A DNA stretch of 64,000 nt from Rhodospirillum rubrum ATCC 11170 (GTDB taxonomy: Bacteria > Pseudomonadota > Alphaproteobacteria > Rhodospirillales > Rhodospirillaceae). Shown here in pieces: positions 1 through 6,254 of the stretch; position 1 is the first letter of the stretch, and the number at the start of each line of letters is the position of its first letter. The translations under genes and the position numbers were made by a program. The stretch is from positions 1,783,001-1,847,000 of the forward strand of contig NC_007643.1 of NCBI RefSeq assembly GCF_000013085.1. The letters are read 5' to 3'. The notes below the pieces were generated by a model. The model searched no databases, was not told the DNA's origin, and worked only from the letters and a program-made list of their open reading frames with translations.

Positions 1-369
1 AAGGACGGCGCGGCGGCTTTGGTCGGGCGCTTCGCCCTGGCCGGGGATATCGCCCGCCATCTCCACCGCGCCTATGGCGACCGGGCGCCGCTCGTCGCCG
101 AGTTGGCGGCGCGCGGGGCGGGCGCCCGTCTGCACCCCGATCATCCCCATATCGAGGCCGAGGTCGTCTATGCCGCCACCCTGGAGGCGGCCGAGCATGG
201 CGCCGATGTGCTGGTCCGCCGCCTGACCCTGGCCCTGGTCGATCGCGCCGCCGCCCGCGCCGCCGCCCCCCGGGTGATCGCCCTGCTCGGCGATCTGCGC
301 GGCTGGGACGCGGCGCGCCGCGCCGCCGAAACCGCCCTGCTTGACGAGCGGCTGTCGGGATCGCTGTAA
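1..369 (+). CDS. glpD: Glycerol-3-phosphate dehydrogenase, C-terminal fragment (runs off the left edge)
   Basis: The frame is open from base 1 to a TAA at 367-369, so only the last 122 residues are present. They match the C-terminal helical domain of aerobic FAD-dependent glycerol-3-phosphate dehydrogenase: a YGDRAP segment, then HPDHPHIEAEVVYA, then a DVLVRR motif and a closing GWD segment. The family enzyme oxidises glycerol-3-phosphate to dihydroxyacetone phosphate at the membrane and passes electrons to quinone. The FAD-binding part lies outside the window. The next gene is convergent, so this is the end of its transcription unit. Confidence 0.85.
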   Translation, partial: KDGAAALVGRFALAGDIARHLHRAYGDRAPLVAELAARGAGARLHPDHPHIEAEVVYAATLEAAEHGADVLVRRLTLALVDRAAARAAAPRVIALLGDLRGWDAARRAAETALLDERLSGSL

Positions 370-384
370 GGGGCGGCCCTGTTG

Positions 385-843
385 TTAAAGGCTTTTCAGC
401 CTTTTGGCATTGGCGATGGCCTTCTTGTGGATCGGCGCCAGGGCATTTTTACCAAGCCGGCCGCCGTCCTCGAATGACGTCAAGGCGTAGGCGACGCTGC
501 GCGAGGAGAGGGCCATCATCTCGGCCATGGTCGGCGGTCGTCCGCGCAGGGTCATCGCCGCCACATGCTGGGCCTGGGTCAGGAAGGCCGCCTGCATCGC
601 CCACCAGCCATTGACCATCGCCGCTCCAGCGATTGAGAAGGCTTCGACCTTTTCGGGCACCATCCGCGCCAGTTCCCCGTGGTCGGCACTCAGGGGCGCG
701 CCCATCGCCGTTCGCATGATTTCGCCGCGGGCGGCGATGACATTCTTCGCCGCTTCCATGGTTTCGCCGCCGCGCAGCCCGGTTTGAGCCATGCTGACAC
801 TCGCCGCCATCACGCGTGTCCAGAAGGTAAAGGGATCAAGCAT
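385..843 (-). CDS. Phasin-like small helical protein
   Basis: A 152-residue protein starting at ATG 841-843. It is rich in Ala and Met and predicted all-helical, with no signal peptide or membrane segment. The opening MLDPFTFWTRVMAASVSMAQ and the pattern of amphipathic helices resemble phasins and phasin-like PHB granule-associated proteins of alphaproteobacteria. That suggests a role on polyhydroxyalkanoate granules. The middle reads PEKVEAFSIAGAAMVNGWW, and the C-terminal 20 residues are basic (KKAIANAKRLKSL), typical of short phasins. The gene is transcribed convergently with glpD. The family call rests on composition and general look rather than a diagnostic motif, so it is tentative. Confidence 0.45.
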   Translation of the reverse strand: MLDPFTFWTRVMAASVSMAQTGLRGGETMEAAKNVIAARGEIMRTAMGAPLSADHGELARMVPEKVEAFSIAGAAMVNGWWAMQAAFLTQAQHVAAMTLRGRPPTMAEMMALSSRSVAYALTSFEDGGRLGKNALAPIHKKAIANAKRLKSL

Positions 844-1019
844 TTTTTAGTCTCCAGCCAAAAGGGGAAATCCTCTCTTCAGACAACTTCAAAAGGTCCG
901 AATGTGTCCCTGACATCGTGGTGTTTTTCGCCCAAGTCCTCCGATTGTTGGGTAACGCATTGTGCGCGGCCGCGTTACTCGCCCGCCAGAGCGGGGCCGC
1001 CAGGGCCGAAAGGATCATC

Positions 1020-1673
1020 ATGGGGGGGAACTTGGAAACCTTGGCCGGGTGGAGCGCGCCGATCGCCACGGCGATCGCGGCGATCATGACGGCGTCCAAT
1101 CTCAGCGCCCGGGTGACCGGCTGGGGCTTCGTGGTCTTCACTATTGGCTCGCTCAGCTGGTCGGTGGTCGGCCTGACCACGGGGCAGACGACGCTGCTCA
1201 TGACCAACGGCTTTCTGACGCTGGTCAATATGCTGGGCGTCTGGCGCTGGCTGGGTCGTCAGGCCCATTACGAGGACATCGGCCAAACGGCGGTTTCCCT
1301 CAGCGAGACCTCGGCGGCGCCAACCCTGGTCACGGCGGGCGCCTTGTCCGGGATGAGCGTTCACGCCGAGGGCGGCGAAAGCGTCGGCACGGTGGTCGAG
1401 GCGATGCTTGAAAGCGACAGCGGCCGGCTGCGCTTTGTCGTGGTCGGCAGGGGGGGCGTGAGCGGTATCGGCGAGGCGCTTGTCGCCATCGATCGCGGCG
1501 CCTTGCGCTTTCACCCCGACCGTATCGATCTGGCGATGCCCGCCAGCGTCTTTCAGGCCCTGCCCGAATGGGCTCCCGGGGCCAATCCCGCCGGCCTTGA
1601 AGATCCGCGTCCGACGGGTAAGGTGGCGGGGAAACCCCGCAGCCAGGATCCCAGACCCGATGACAAGCCTTAG
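1020..1673 (+). CDS. Membrane protein with C-terminal PRC-barrel-like domain
   Basis: The start at ATG 1020 is preferred over an upstream in-frame codon at 918 because a purine-rich GAAAGGA lies just before it. The 217-residue protein has about two to three hydrophobic segments in residues 8-75 (around APIATAIAAIM and GWGFVVFTIGSL). A PRC-barrel-like beta domain follows at about 95-185, with ALSGMSVHAEGG, GTVVEAML and IDLAMPASVFQALP. The tail is charged and Pro-rich. PRC barrels are small adaptor folds; no enzyme activity is implied. The stop overlaps the start of the glycosyltransferase gene, so the two are probably cotranslated. Confidence 0.65.
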   Translation: MGGNLETLAGWSAPIATAIAAIMTASNLSARVTGWGFVVFTIGSLSWSVVGLTTGQTTLLMTNGFLTLVNMLGVWRWLGRQAHYEDIGQTAVSLSETSAAPTLVTAGALSGMSVHAEGGESVGTVVEAMLESDSGRLRFVVVGRGGVSGIGEALVAIDRGALRFHPDRIDLAMPASVFQALPEWAPGANPAGLEDPRPTGKVAGKPRSQDPRPDDKP

Positions 1674-2760
1674 CCTGTGTATGATCATGCGCGACGAAGA
1701 GCGGCTGATCCCCGAATTCCTTGATCACAGTCGCGGTCTGTATGACCAGTTCGTGGTCGTCGATACCGGATCGGTCGATCGCACGGTGCCGTTGTTGACG
1801 GCGGCGGGGGCGGAGGTGCATCGCCAGCCCTGGCGCGATGATTTCGCCCGGGCGCGCAATGAAAGCCTGCGTCACGCCACAGCCGACTGGATCTTGGTGC
1901 TTGATGCCGATGAATTTCCCCAGGAGGGATTCGCCGAGGAGATCCGCGCGCTGATCGCCAGCCCGGGCGTCGGCGCGGCGACGATTCTGCGCCATGACGA
2001 ACAAAAGAACGGCATCGTCCGCAAGGCGCGGCCGCTGCGGCTGTTTCGCAACGATCCCGGGGTCGCCTATCGCTGCCGCATCCACGAAGACGCTTCGGAA
2101 AGCATCGCCGCCATGCTGGCGAAAAGGGGGGAGCGCATCGCCGCCCTGGAAACCCCGGTGCGCCATGTCGGCTATCTTCCCCAGCATATGACCGGGCAAA
2201 ACAAGGAACGCCGCGACGAACGCCTGCTGAAGCTGGCGCTGAAGGACGACCCCAAGGATCTGTATAGCCGCTATAAGCTGCTGGAGCTGTACCGCTTCTG
2301 GGGCAAGGCCGCCAAGACGGCGCCGATCGCCAGGGAGTGCCGGCGGCTGATCGAAGCCGGACAGCGCATCGTTCCGGCCCATATCGCCGGCGATCTGGTC
2401 GAGATGATCCGGGCCGCGCTGTTTGCCAAGGATGCCGAGGGCGGCTTGGCCTTTCTGGAGTCGATGGCGCCGGTCGCCGACCAGACCGGGCATTACCATC
2501 TGGCCTGCGGCCTGCTGCTGGAAAACAAGGCGTGCTTCGCCGAGGCCGGCGACCGATTCCGCCGGGCGATGGCGGTGGCCACCCTTGATCCGGCCCGCGC
2601 CCTGATCGAAACCCGCGCCCTGGCCGGGCTGACCCGGCTGGCGATGGCGCAAGGCGATATGGCCGGGGCCAAGGCCCATGCCCTTGACGCCGCGCGGATC
2701 TCCCCCGACGACGCCGAGATCGCCCTGGCTTTGGGCTTCCTGGAAAGCTTGCGGCTATGA
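1660..2760 (+). CDS. Glycosyltransferase family 2 with C-terminal TPR-like repeats
   Basis: Starts at ATG 1660, overlapping the end of the preceding gene by 14 bases, and gives 366 residues. The N-terminal 220 residues are a GT-A fold: SLCMIMRDEER, VVVDTGSVDRT and the DXD-like metal/sugar motif in VLDADEF. The C-terminal 140 residues are Ala-rich helical pairs like tetratricopeptide repeats (GLTRLAMAQGDMAGAKAHAL). This architecture is common in enzymes that glycosylate surface or peptide substrates; donor and acceptor cannot be read from the sequence. The last 165 bases, with the stop and following spacer, are duplicated at 8995, on the far side of the island. Confidence 0.8.
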   Translation: MTSLSLCMIMRDEERLIPEFLDHSRGLYDQFVVVDTGSVDRTVPLLTAAGAEVHRQPWRDDFARARNESLRHATADWILVLDADEFPQEGFAEEIRALIASPGVGAATILRHDEQKNGIVRKARPLRLFRNDPGVAYRCRIHEDASESIAAMLAKRGERIAALETPVRHVGYLPQHMTGQNKERRDERLLKLALKDDPKDLYSRYKLLELYRFWGKAAKTAPIARECRRLIEAGQRIVPAHIAGDLVEMIRAALFAKDAEGGLAFLESMAPVADQTGHYHLACGLLLENKACFAEAGDRFRRAMAVATLDPARALIETRALAGLTRLAMAQGDMAGAKAHALDAARISPDDAEIALALGFLESLRL

Positions 2761-2874
2761 GGGCGGCGGCCGGAGTTTTTGACTGGCCGGAGTGTTATGC
2801 GGAAAGCAGAAGAGGGGGTGTAGGAGGGGCTGGCGCGCCGTGGCGCTGACCGCGAGCCGGAAAGAAAGTGGCGT
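2596..2874 (+). repeat. Left copy of the island-flanking direct repeat
   Basis: This 279-bp segment recurs in the same orientation at 8995-9281. It has a handful of substitutions and a few small indels in the noncoding part (roughly 95% alike by eye). It spans the last 165 bases of the glycosyltransferase gene, the intergenic DNA and the bases TGGCGT, which in the right copy are the 3' end of tRNA-Glu including CCA. The two copies bracket the island. Confidence 0.9.
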
Positions 2875-2922
2875 GCCGACGGTGACGAAGATGCGTACTG
2901 GACGGCGTTGATTCCGTTGGAT
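2869..2922 (+). repeat. 54-bp direct repeat, copy 1
   Basis: Begins TGGCGTGCCGACGG and matches 4775-4828 with 4 mismatches in 54 bases. Its first six bases coincide with the last six of the larger flanking repeat, that is with the tRNA-Glu 3' end. It therefore looks like an element-derived attachment-type sequence joined to host DNA. The two copies enclose the MNT/HEPN, HNH and MITE part of the island. Confidence 0.8.
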
Positions 2923-2990
2923 GGGTGATAGCGCTGTTGATACTAACTGCGGCGTGCTCACGCTAGCTAGCCAGCCAAGCGGTCTCGACT

Positions 2991-2996
2991 TATAAT
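2991..2996 (+). promoter_or_regulatory. Candidate -10 box for the MNT/HEPN pair
   Basis: A perfect TATAAT ends 28 bases before the start codon at 3025. No good -35 hexamer sits at the usual spacing. A GAGGGG ribosome binding site follows just before the ATG. Its position makes it the likely promoter for the first island genes. Confidence 0.35.
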
Positions 2997-3024
2997 TTTC
3001 TTTCTCGAATGGAATGAGGGGACC

Positions 3025-3315
3025 ATGCGCCCTTCGGAAATTGTCGCCTGCCATCGCGTCTCGCTCCTCGATGTTACCAGCCGATATGGGCTTTCCAACG
3101 TGCGGAGGTTCGACTCAGTGGCACTTGGAGAAGACCTGGACGGCAGCGATATCGGCCTGCTTGCCGATACGGCCCAGGGCACCTCGCTAATGACTCTTGC
3201 ACGTACCCGACGGAAGGCCGAGGAATTGACTGGCATCCAGATCGACATTCATATGCTGAGCAGTATCCACGAACGATATCGATCAGCCGTTTTGAAAGAC
3301 GCCAAGCCGCTGTGA
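3025..3315 (+). CDS. MntA-like minimal nucleotidyltransferase with altered active site
   Basis: A 96-residue protein with a GAGGGG ribosome site before the ATG. The core VRRFDSVALGEDLDGSDIGLLAD aligns with the nucleotidyltransferase signature of MNT antitoxins, normally FGS...SDIDL. Here the GS pair has become DS and the second Asp of the DXD pair has become Gly. The later Asp-containing strand (IQIDIHML) is kept. Family members AMPylate and silence a HEPN ribonuclease partner; the loss of two catalytic positions suggests this copy is inactive or only structural. It overlaps the next gene by GTGA, the usual arrangement of MNT/HEPN toxin-antitoxin operons. Confidence 0.75.
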   Translation: MRPSEIVACHRVSLLDVTSRYGLSNVRRFDSVALGEDLDGSDIGLLADTAQGTSLMTLARTRRKAEELTGIQIDIHMLSSIHERYRSAVLKDAKPL

Positions 3316-3719
3316 CCAACCAAAGACCGTCAAGCTGGTGGCACGACGTCGGAGCATGTCTTGAAGACATGCTCAACACCGCGAAAGCGATCGAACGCTA
3401 TACCGATGGCGTCTCCCGCGAAGCGTTTTTGCAAGACACGGAAAAACAGATCGAAATCCTGGGCGATGCTGCGGATCGGTTGATGAAATCTGATGCCGCC
3501 TATGCCGTGAACTTTCTGGGTATTCCCCTTCGCGACATCAAAGTGAGGTGGTGTCTATTTTGTTGGTCGATCCGGCGTATGCGGGCGCAGCCTGCATACG
3601 TTGAGAGTTTCGCGATTGCTGACCATGACGGTGAGAGCGCGGCGCTATCGGCGACAGTGGCGGAGATCCGCAGCCAGGCGAAAGATTTGGAGCGGTGGAG
3701 CCGGGCTTTCCAGCGTTAG
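3312..3719 (+). CDS. Degenerate HepT-like HEPN protein
   Basis: Starts at GTG 3312, overlapping the MNT stop, and gives 135 residues. The first 80 residues fit HepT (DUF86): DMLNTAKAIERYTDGVSREAFLQD and then QIEILGDAADRL and GIPLRDIK. The ribonuclease motif RX4HXY should come next but is missing. Instead the frame reads RWCLFCWSIRRM, and a different frame is open across about 3543-3610. The tail returns to a helical segment ending ERWSRAFQR. I infer an internal replacement or indel that removed the catalytic loop, so the pair MNT/HEPN appears dead as a toxin system. The next gene starts 24 bases downstream. Confidence 0.6.
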   Translation: MTNQRPSSWWHDVGACLEDMLNTAKAIERYTDGVSREAFLQDTEKQIEILGDAADRLMKSDAAYAVNFLGIPLRDIKVRWCLFCWSIRRMRAQPAYVESFAIADHDGESAALSATVAEIRSQAKDLERWSRAFQR

Positions 3720-3742
3720 AGATAGTTGAGGACGAGGTAATC

Positions 3743-4495
3743 ATGATGGATCTTGCCCAGCCAGTGTATCGATACACAGACTGCATGTATCAAATTGCGG
3801 AGCACATTAACCAAGAGGTGATTGCACCACTAGAAATAAAAGATGATATATTCATCGATTTTCTGGCGGATAATCACGATAGAGGTGGCGTAAAATCTCG
3901 CATCGCCAAACCATATAAGAGAACATTACTTCATTCTTTTATCACCAATCTCACAAATGCCGCGCATGAGGAGGTTTTTGAGGTCGCAGAAGTCGAATGC
4001 AAGAATCTGCGTGCGCTAGTTACCCAAGCTGGCCTTCTGGCCCCCTCATGGATTAATGAAGATGATATCCATGATCACATAGATGACTTAGACAAGCTCT
4101 GTCGTAAAGCCGTAGATTTAATAACCCCAACGGTATTTCATTTGTTGTTTTCTGATCGGAATTTGCTTTTTCGATTCCAACAGAGAATCGCGGTCCATAG
4201 CAGCGCACATCAAGAGAACGCCCCAGGGAGCACGGGGAGGATTGCTCGCTGTAGAGTGCCCGGATGGCTCCGCAAAGCGGTTTTCTACAGAGATCAAGGG
4301 CGATGCCAGCTATGTTTCAGCGACCTAACTGGCCTTATTTCTCCCGCTGTAAATGTTCATCTCGACCATATGGTGCCTTTGGCTTCGGGAGGCAGTAACG
4401 ATCCCACAAATTTTCAGCTCGCATGCAAAAAATGTAACACCTCAAAAGGATCTAAATTGAAGGCGGAACCTGCGAGGTTCATGCCGTACTGGTAG
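3743..4495 (+). CDS. HNH endonuclease with an unrecognised N-terminal domain
   Basis: Start at ATG 3743 (of two adjacent ATGs) because GAGG lies shortly upstream; an in-frame ATG at 3695 is inside the preceding gene. The product is 250 residues. The C-terminal 75 residues are an HNH nuclease: a CQLC zinc knuckle, HLDHMVPLASGG with the catalytic His pair, DPTNFQLACKKCN with the Asn and second zinc knuckle, and a closing SKGSK. The N-terminal 165 residues are helical, acidic and not recognised. The GC content is much lower than in host genes, pointing to transfer. Similar stand-alone HNH proteins occur in phages and defence islands; the target is unknown. Confidence 0.8.
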   Translation: MMDLAQPVYRYTDCMYQIAEHINQEVIAPLEIKDDIFIDFLADNHDRGGVKSRIAKPYKRTLLHSFITNLTNAAHEEVFEVAEVECKNLRALVTQAGLLAPSWINEDDIHDHIDDLDKLCRKAVDLITPTVFHLLFSDRNLLFRFQQRIAVHSSAHQENAPGSTGRIARCRVPGWLRKAVFYRDQGRCQLCFSDLTGLISPAVNVHLDHMVPLASGGSNDPTNFQLACKKCNTSKGSKLKAEPARFMPYW

Positions 4496-4504
4496 GTTTG
4501 CTAA

Positions 4505-4634
4505 TACCAAGCTGCGTTGATCGGAACCGATCGGCGGAGGTCCTCAGTGGCAAGTGTGGCGCTTCCGTGCCACAAGGCGCGCGGCCCCTTGGGCCTAACC
4601 AAGCTGCATGAGTTTCACTCAATGCAGCTTGGTA
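4505..4634 (+). mobile_element. MITE-like element with terminal inverted repeats
   Basis: A 130-bp segment begins TACCAAGCTGCGTTGA and ends with the inverted version TCAATGCAGCTTGGTA (one mismatch in 16). It is flanked on both sides by TAA (4502-4504 and 4635-4637), consistent with a 3-bp target duplication. The right end also folds into a long hairpin, with arms ACCAAGCTGCAT and ATGCAGCTTGGT at 4598-4633. It has no coding capacity, so it would need a transposase in trans. Confidence 0.5.
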
Positions 4635-4643
4635 TAACACCTT

Positions 4644-4760
4644 CTAAACGGCTTGTCGGCGGCCTTCGTAGACATCGAGGGCCTGATTGATGCGCCTGCG
4701 GTCATCATCGTTGCCGCCTAGCACAGCGGCTCCGGATGCGGTCGAAGCGTGAAATTGGAT
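4644..4760 (-). pseudogene. Possible 3' remnant of an unknown gene
   Basis: On the minus strand this stretch reads as a plausible protein C-terminus (ASGAAVLGGNDDDRRRINQ, then ALDVYEGRRQAV) ending at TAG 4644. The frame continues upstream to an ATG at 4955 but passes through the 54-bp repeat, where it stops looking coding. I take it as the tail of a gene cut by recombination; the family is not recognised. Confidence 0.25.
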
Positions 4761-4774
4761 GCGACCGCAGGGAT

Positions 4775-4828
4775 TGGCGTGCCGACGGTAACGAAGATGC
4801 GTGCTGAACGGCGTTGCTTCCGTTGGAT
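4775..4828 (+). repeat. 54-bp direct repeat, copy 2
   Basis: Second copy of the sequence at 2869-2922, same orientation, 4 mismatches. Here TGGCGT is preceded by GGAT rather than by the host flank. The rest of 4829-5131 shows no convincing gene; small open frames there lack ribosome sites and family resemblance. Confidence 0.8.
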
Positions 4829-5131
4829 TGAGGAATAACGACATGGGGTGTTCGGGCGCAGTGCTGAAACGAAATAGCCGAAGGCGACATTCGTTAAGAG
4901 TGGCAATTTGATGACCGACACCGGAGACCAAGTCCTTACGCCATGAGGGGAACATGTTTCCTCAAGCAGAGGTCAGAGGTTTGAAGCAAAACCTACCGTT
5001 CCTGGTCCGCCAGGGGGCTCATCGTATAATTAAAATCCGGCGAGACTCAGCGTTCATACATTTGAAACGGAACGCAAGGTATCAGTCAGGCAAACGAATC
5101 AACAATAACACCGGCACAAGATTGATATATT

Positions 5132-5539
5132 TCAGTCGTGAGCAATATGAAGGGCGACAAGAAAAGCCCCTATTGCTGAGAAAATGCTGGAAATTAGCAG
5201 GCCCGTAACAGAAATTTGGCTGGAAGTTACAAGAGACAACACCGTAGACAGACCTGCGCCAAGTATGATGCCGCCAATTGTTCCAAAATGCCGAAAAATT
5301 CTGTTATGTGAACTGCTTGTCAAATACTGTTGCGCTTGCTGGACATGCGCCGCAGAAATGCCGTCAGATTGATGCCTCTTTGAGATCTTTACGGATTCTT
5401 CGACTAAATCGCCAATATACGCCGCTATCACCTCGTTGAGAGTAGCAAACGCGCTCTGAGAAAATGGTTGCGCATCGACCCTAGAGAGAATCGGATCTAA
5501 TTTATCTTTAGCAAAAATAGCAACAGACTTCTCATCCAT
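5132..5539 (-). CDS. Candidate histone-fold protein with two C-terminal transmembrane helices
   Basis: A 135-residue protein from ATG 5539. Residues 8-75 resemble a single histone fold: a short first helix (FAKDKLDPILSRVD), a PFSQSA turn, a long central helix (ATLNEVIAAYIGDLVEESVK, then ISKRH), a GIS turn and a third helix (AAHVQQAQQYL). The pattern runs parallel to archaeal histones such as HMfB, although the Arg-Thr pair before the last helix is not conserved. Residues about 86-131 form two hydrophobic segments (GGIILGAGLSTVLSLV and GLLISSIFSAIGAFLVAL). The gene overlaps the upstream membrane gene by 8 bases, with GGAG as ribosome site. It is AT-rich and clearly foreign. The fold is inferred by eye; DNA binding is unproven. 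Confidence 0.55.
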   Translation of the reverse strand: MDEKSVAIFAKDKLDPILSRVDAQPFSQSAFATLNEVIAAYIGDLVEESVKISKRHQSDGISAAHVQQAQQYLTSSSHNRIFRHFGTIGGIILGAGLSTVLSLVTSSQISVTGLLISSIFSAIGAFLVALHIAHD

Positions 5540-5906
5540 TCTTGGGCTCCAGTGTCCGAGATGGATTTGCGCTGCTCATATTTATTGTTGATAAATACGC
5601 AAAAACAAGCATGTTCTTTATTCTTCTCACTTTCTTATTTTTCGCACGAAAAAAGATTATAAATAGAATCATAGATGAAAAGAACAATATTATCACCAAC
5701 ACAACAGCAATAGTAAATATTGTTTCTTTTGTAAAAATTACACTATTAAGCGCTAATGGTTTGTCCAGAGCAATATAGCTCGCAATATTGCTGACAACTG
5801 CTGCGATAGTACTTACGGCGGTAGCAACCGCGGTAGCAACCTCTACCTTTTTGTTTTCTGGCCACAAGCTCTTCATCTTCGACCAGATTTTTGGCAATGC
5901 TCGCAT
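5532..5906 (-). CDS. Small membrane protein, partner of the histone-fold candidate
   Basis: A 124-residue protein with two predicted membrane segments, at about residues 23-47 (ATAVSTIAAVVSNIASYIAL) and 62-87 (TIFTIAVVLVIILFFSSMIL). A basic N-terminus and a basic stretch after the second helix (RAKNKKVRRIK) suggest both ends lie in the cytoplasm. No enzyme motif is visible and I do not recognise the family. It is the first gene of a two-gene operon whose second start codon lies inside its last codons, so the products are probably made together. The start at 5906 has no strong ribosome site; Met11 is an alternative. The region is far more AT-rich than the surrounding chromosome. Confidence 0.6.
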   Translation of the reverse strand: MRALPKIWSKMKSLWPENKKVEVATAVATAVSTIAAVVSNIASYIALDKPLALNSVIFTKETIFTIAVVLVIILFFSSMILFIIFFRAKNKKVRRIKNMLVFAYLSTINMSSANPSRTLEPKNG

Positions 5907-5951
5907 CGGCAGATATCTCTAATTTCACAGCAAAATCGTGGCCTTTGACGG

Positions 5952-5957
5952 ATTATA
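5952..5957 (-). promoter_or_regulatory. Candidate -10 box for the membrane/histone-fold operon
   Basis: A perfect TATAAT on the minus strand ends 45 bases before the start codon at 5906. A TTGACA lies further up (minus strand, 5992-5987), but 29 bases away, too far for a standard pair. Promoter activity is inferred. Confidence 0.4.
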
Positions 5958-6254
5958 TCCCATCCCCCCGACCCTCCAGGCAGTCATGTCAAGGATACCG
6001 CCAATCCCCCAATTGAGTGATTATTGGCGAAACGTAACCTCATGAAAAGCTAATTGAGGCGACAGCTTTGCTCGGCAAACAGAAACCCTCGGTTCCGTAC
6101 GTGCGGTCAATTTGAGGGCTGAAAGCTCCGGCCTGACGATCTGGTTCTTGAATCGGGAAGCAGAACCTCACCAGAACTGAAATGGCGGCTTCGTGGAGGC
6201 GTTGTTCGTATTTTCAGAACGCGACATAGCGAAGAACCGGCGTAGGAGAAGTTA
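5958..6254. other. Intergenic stretch without a recognised gene
   Basis: Between the membrane/histone-fold operon and the insertion sequence. I see no open frame with a ribosome site, no tRNA and no strong hairpin. It ends at the TTA target duplication of the insertion sequence. Confidence 0.5.

Noticed and set aside
3560-3595. Short hairpin with CGTATGC/GCATACG arms inside the HepT-like gene
   Set aside because: Seven base pairs in a coding region, with no repeat or terminator features; not enough to call an element.
4644-4955. Full 103-codon minus-strand frame across the MITE-adjacent region
   Set aside because: The upstream two thirds run through the 54-bp repeat and look non-coding; only the last 40 codons are protein-like, so only a remnant is reported.
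4954-5208. 84-codon plus-strand frame starting ATGTTTCCTC
   Set aside because: No ribosome site, no family resemblance, and it overlaps the well-supported histone-fold gene on the other strand.
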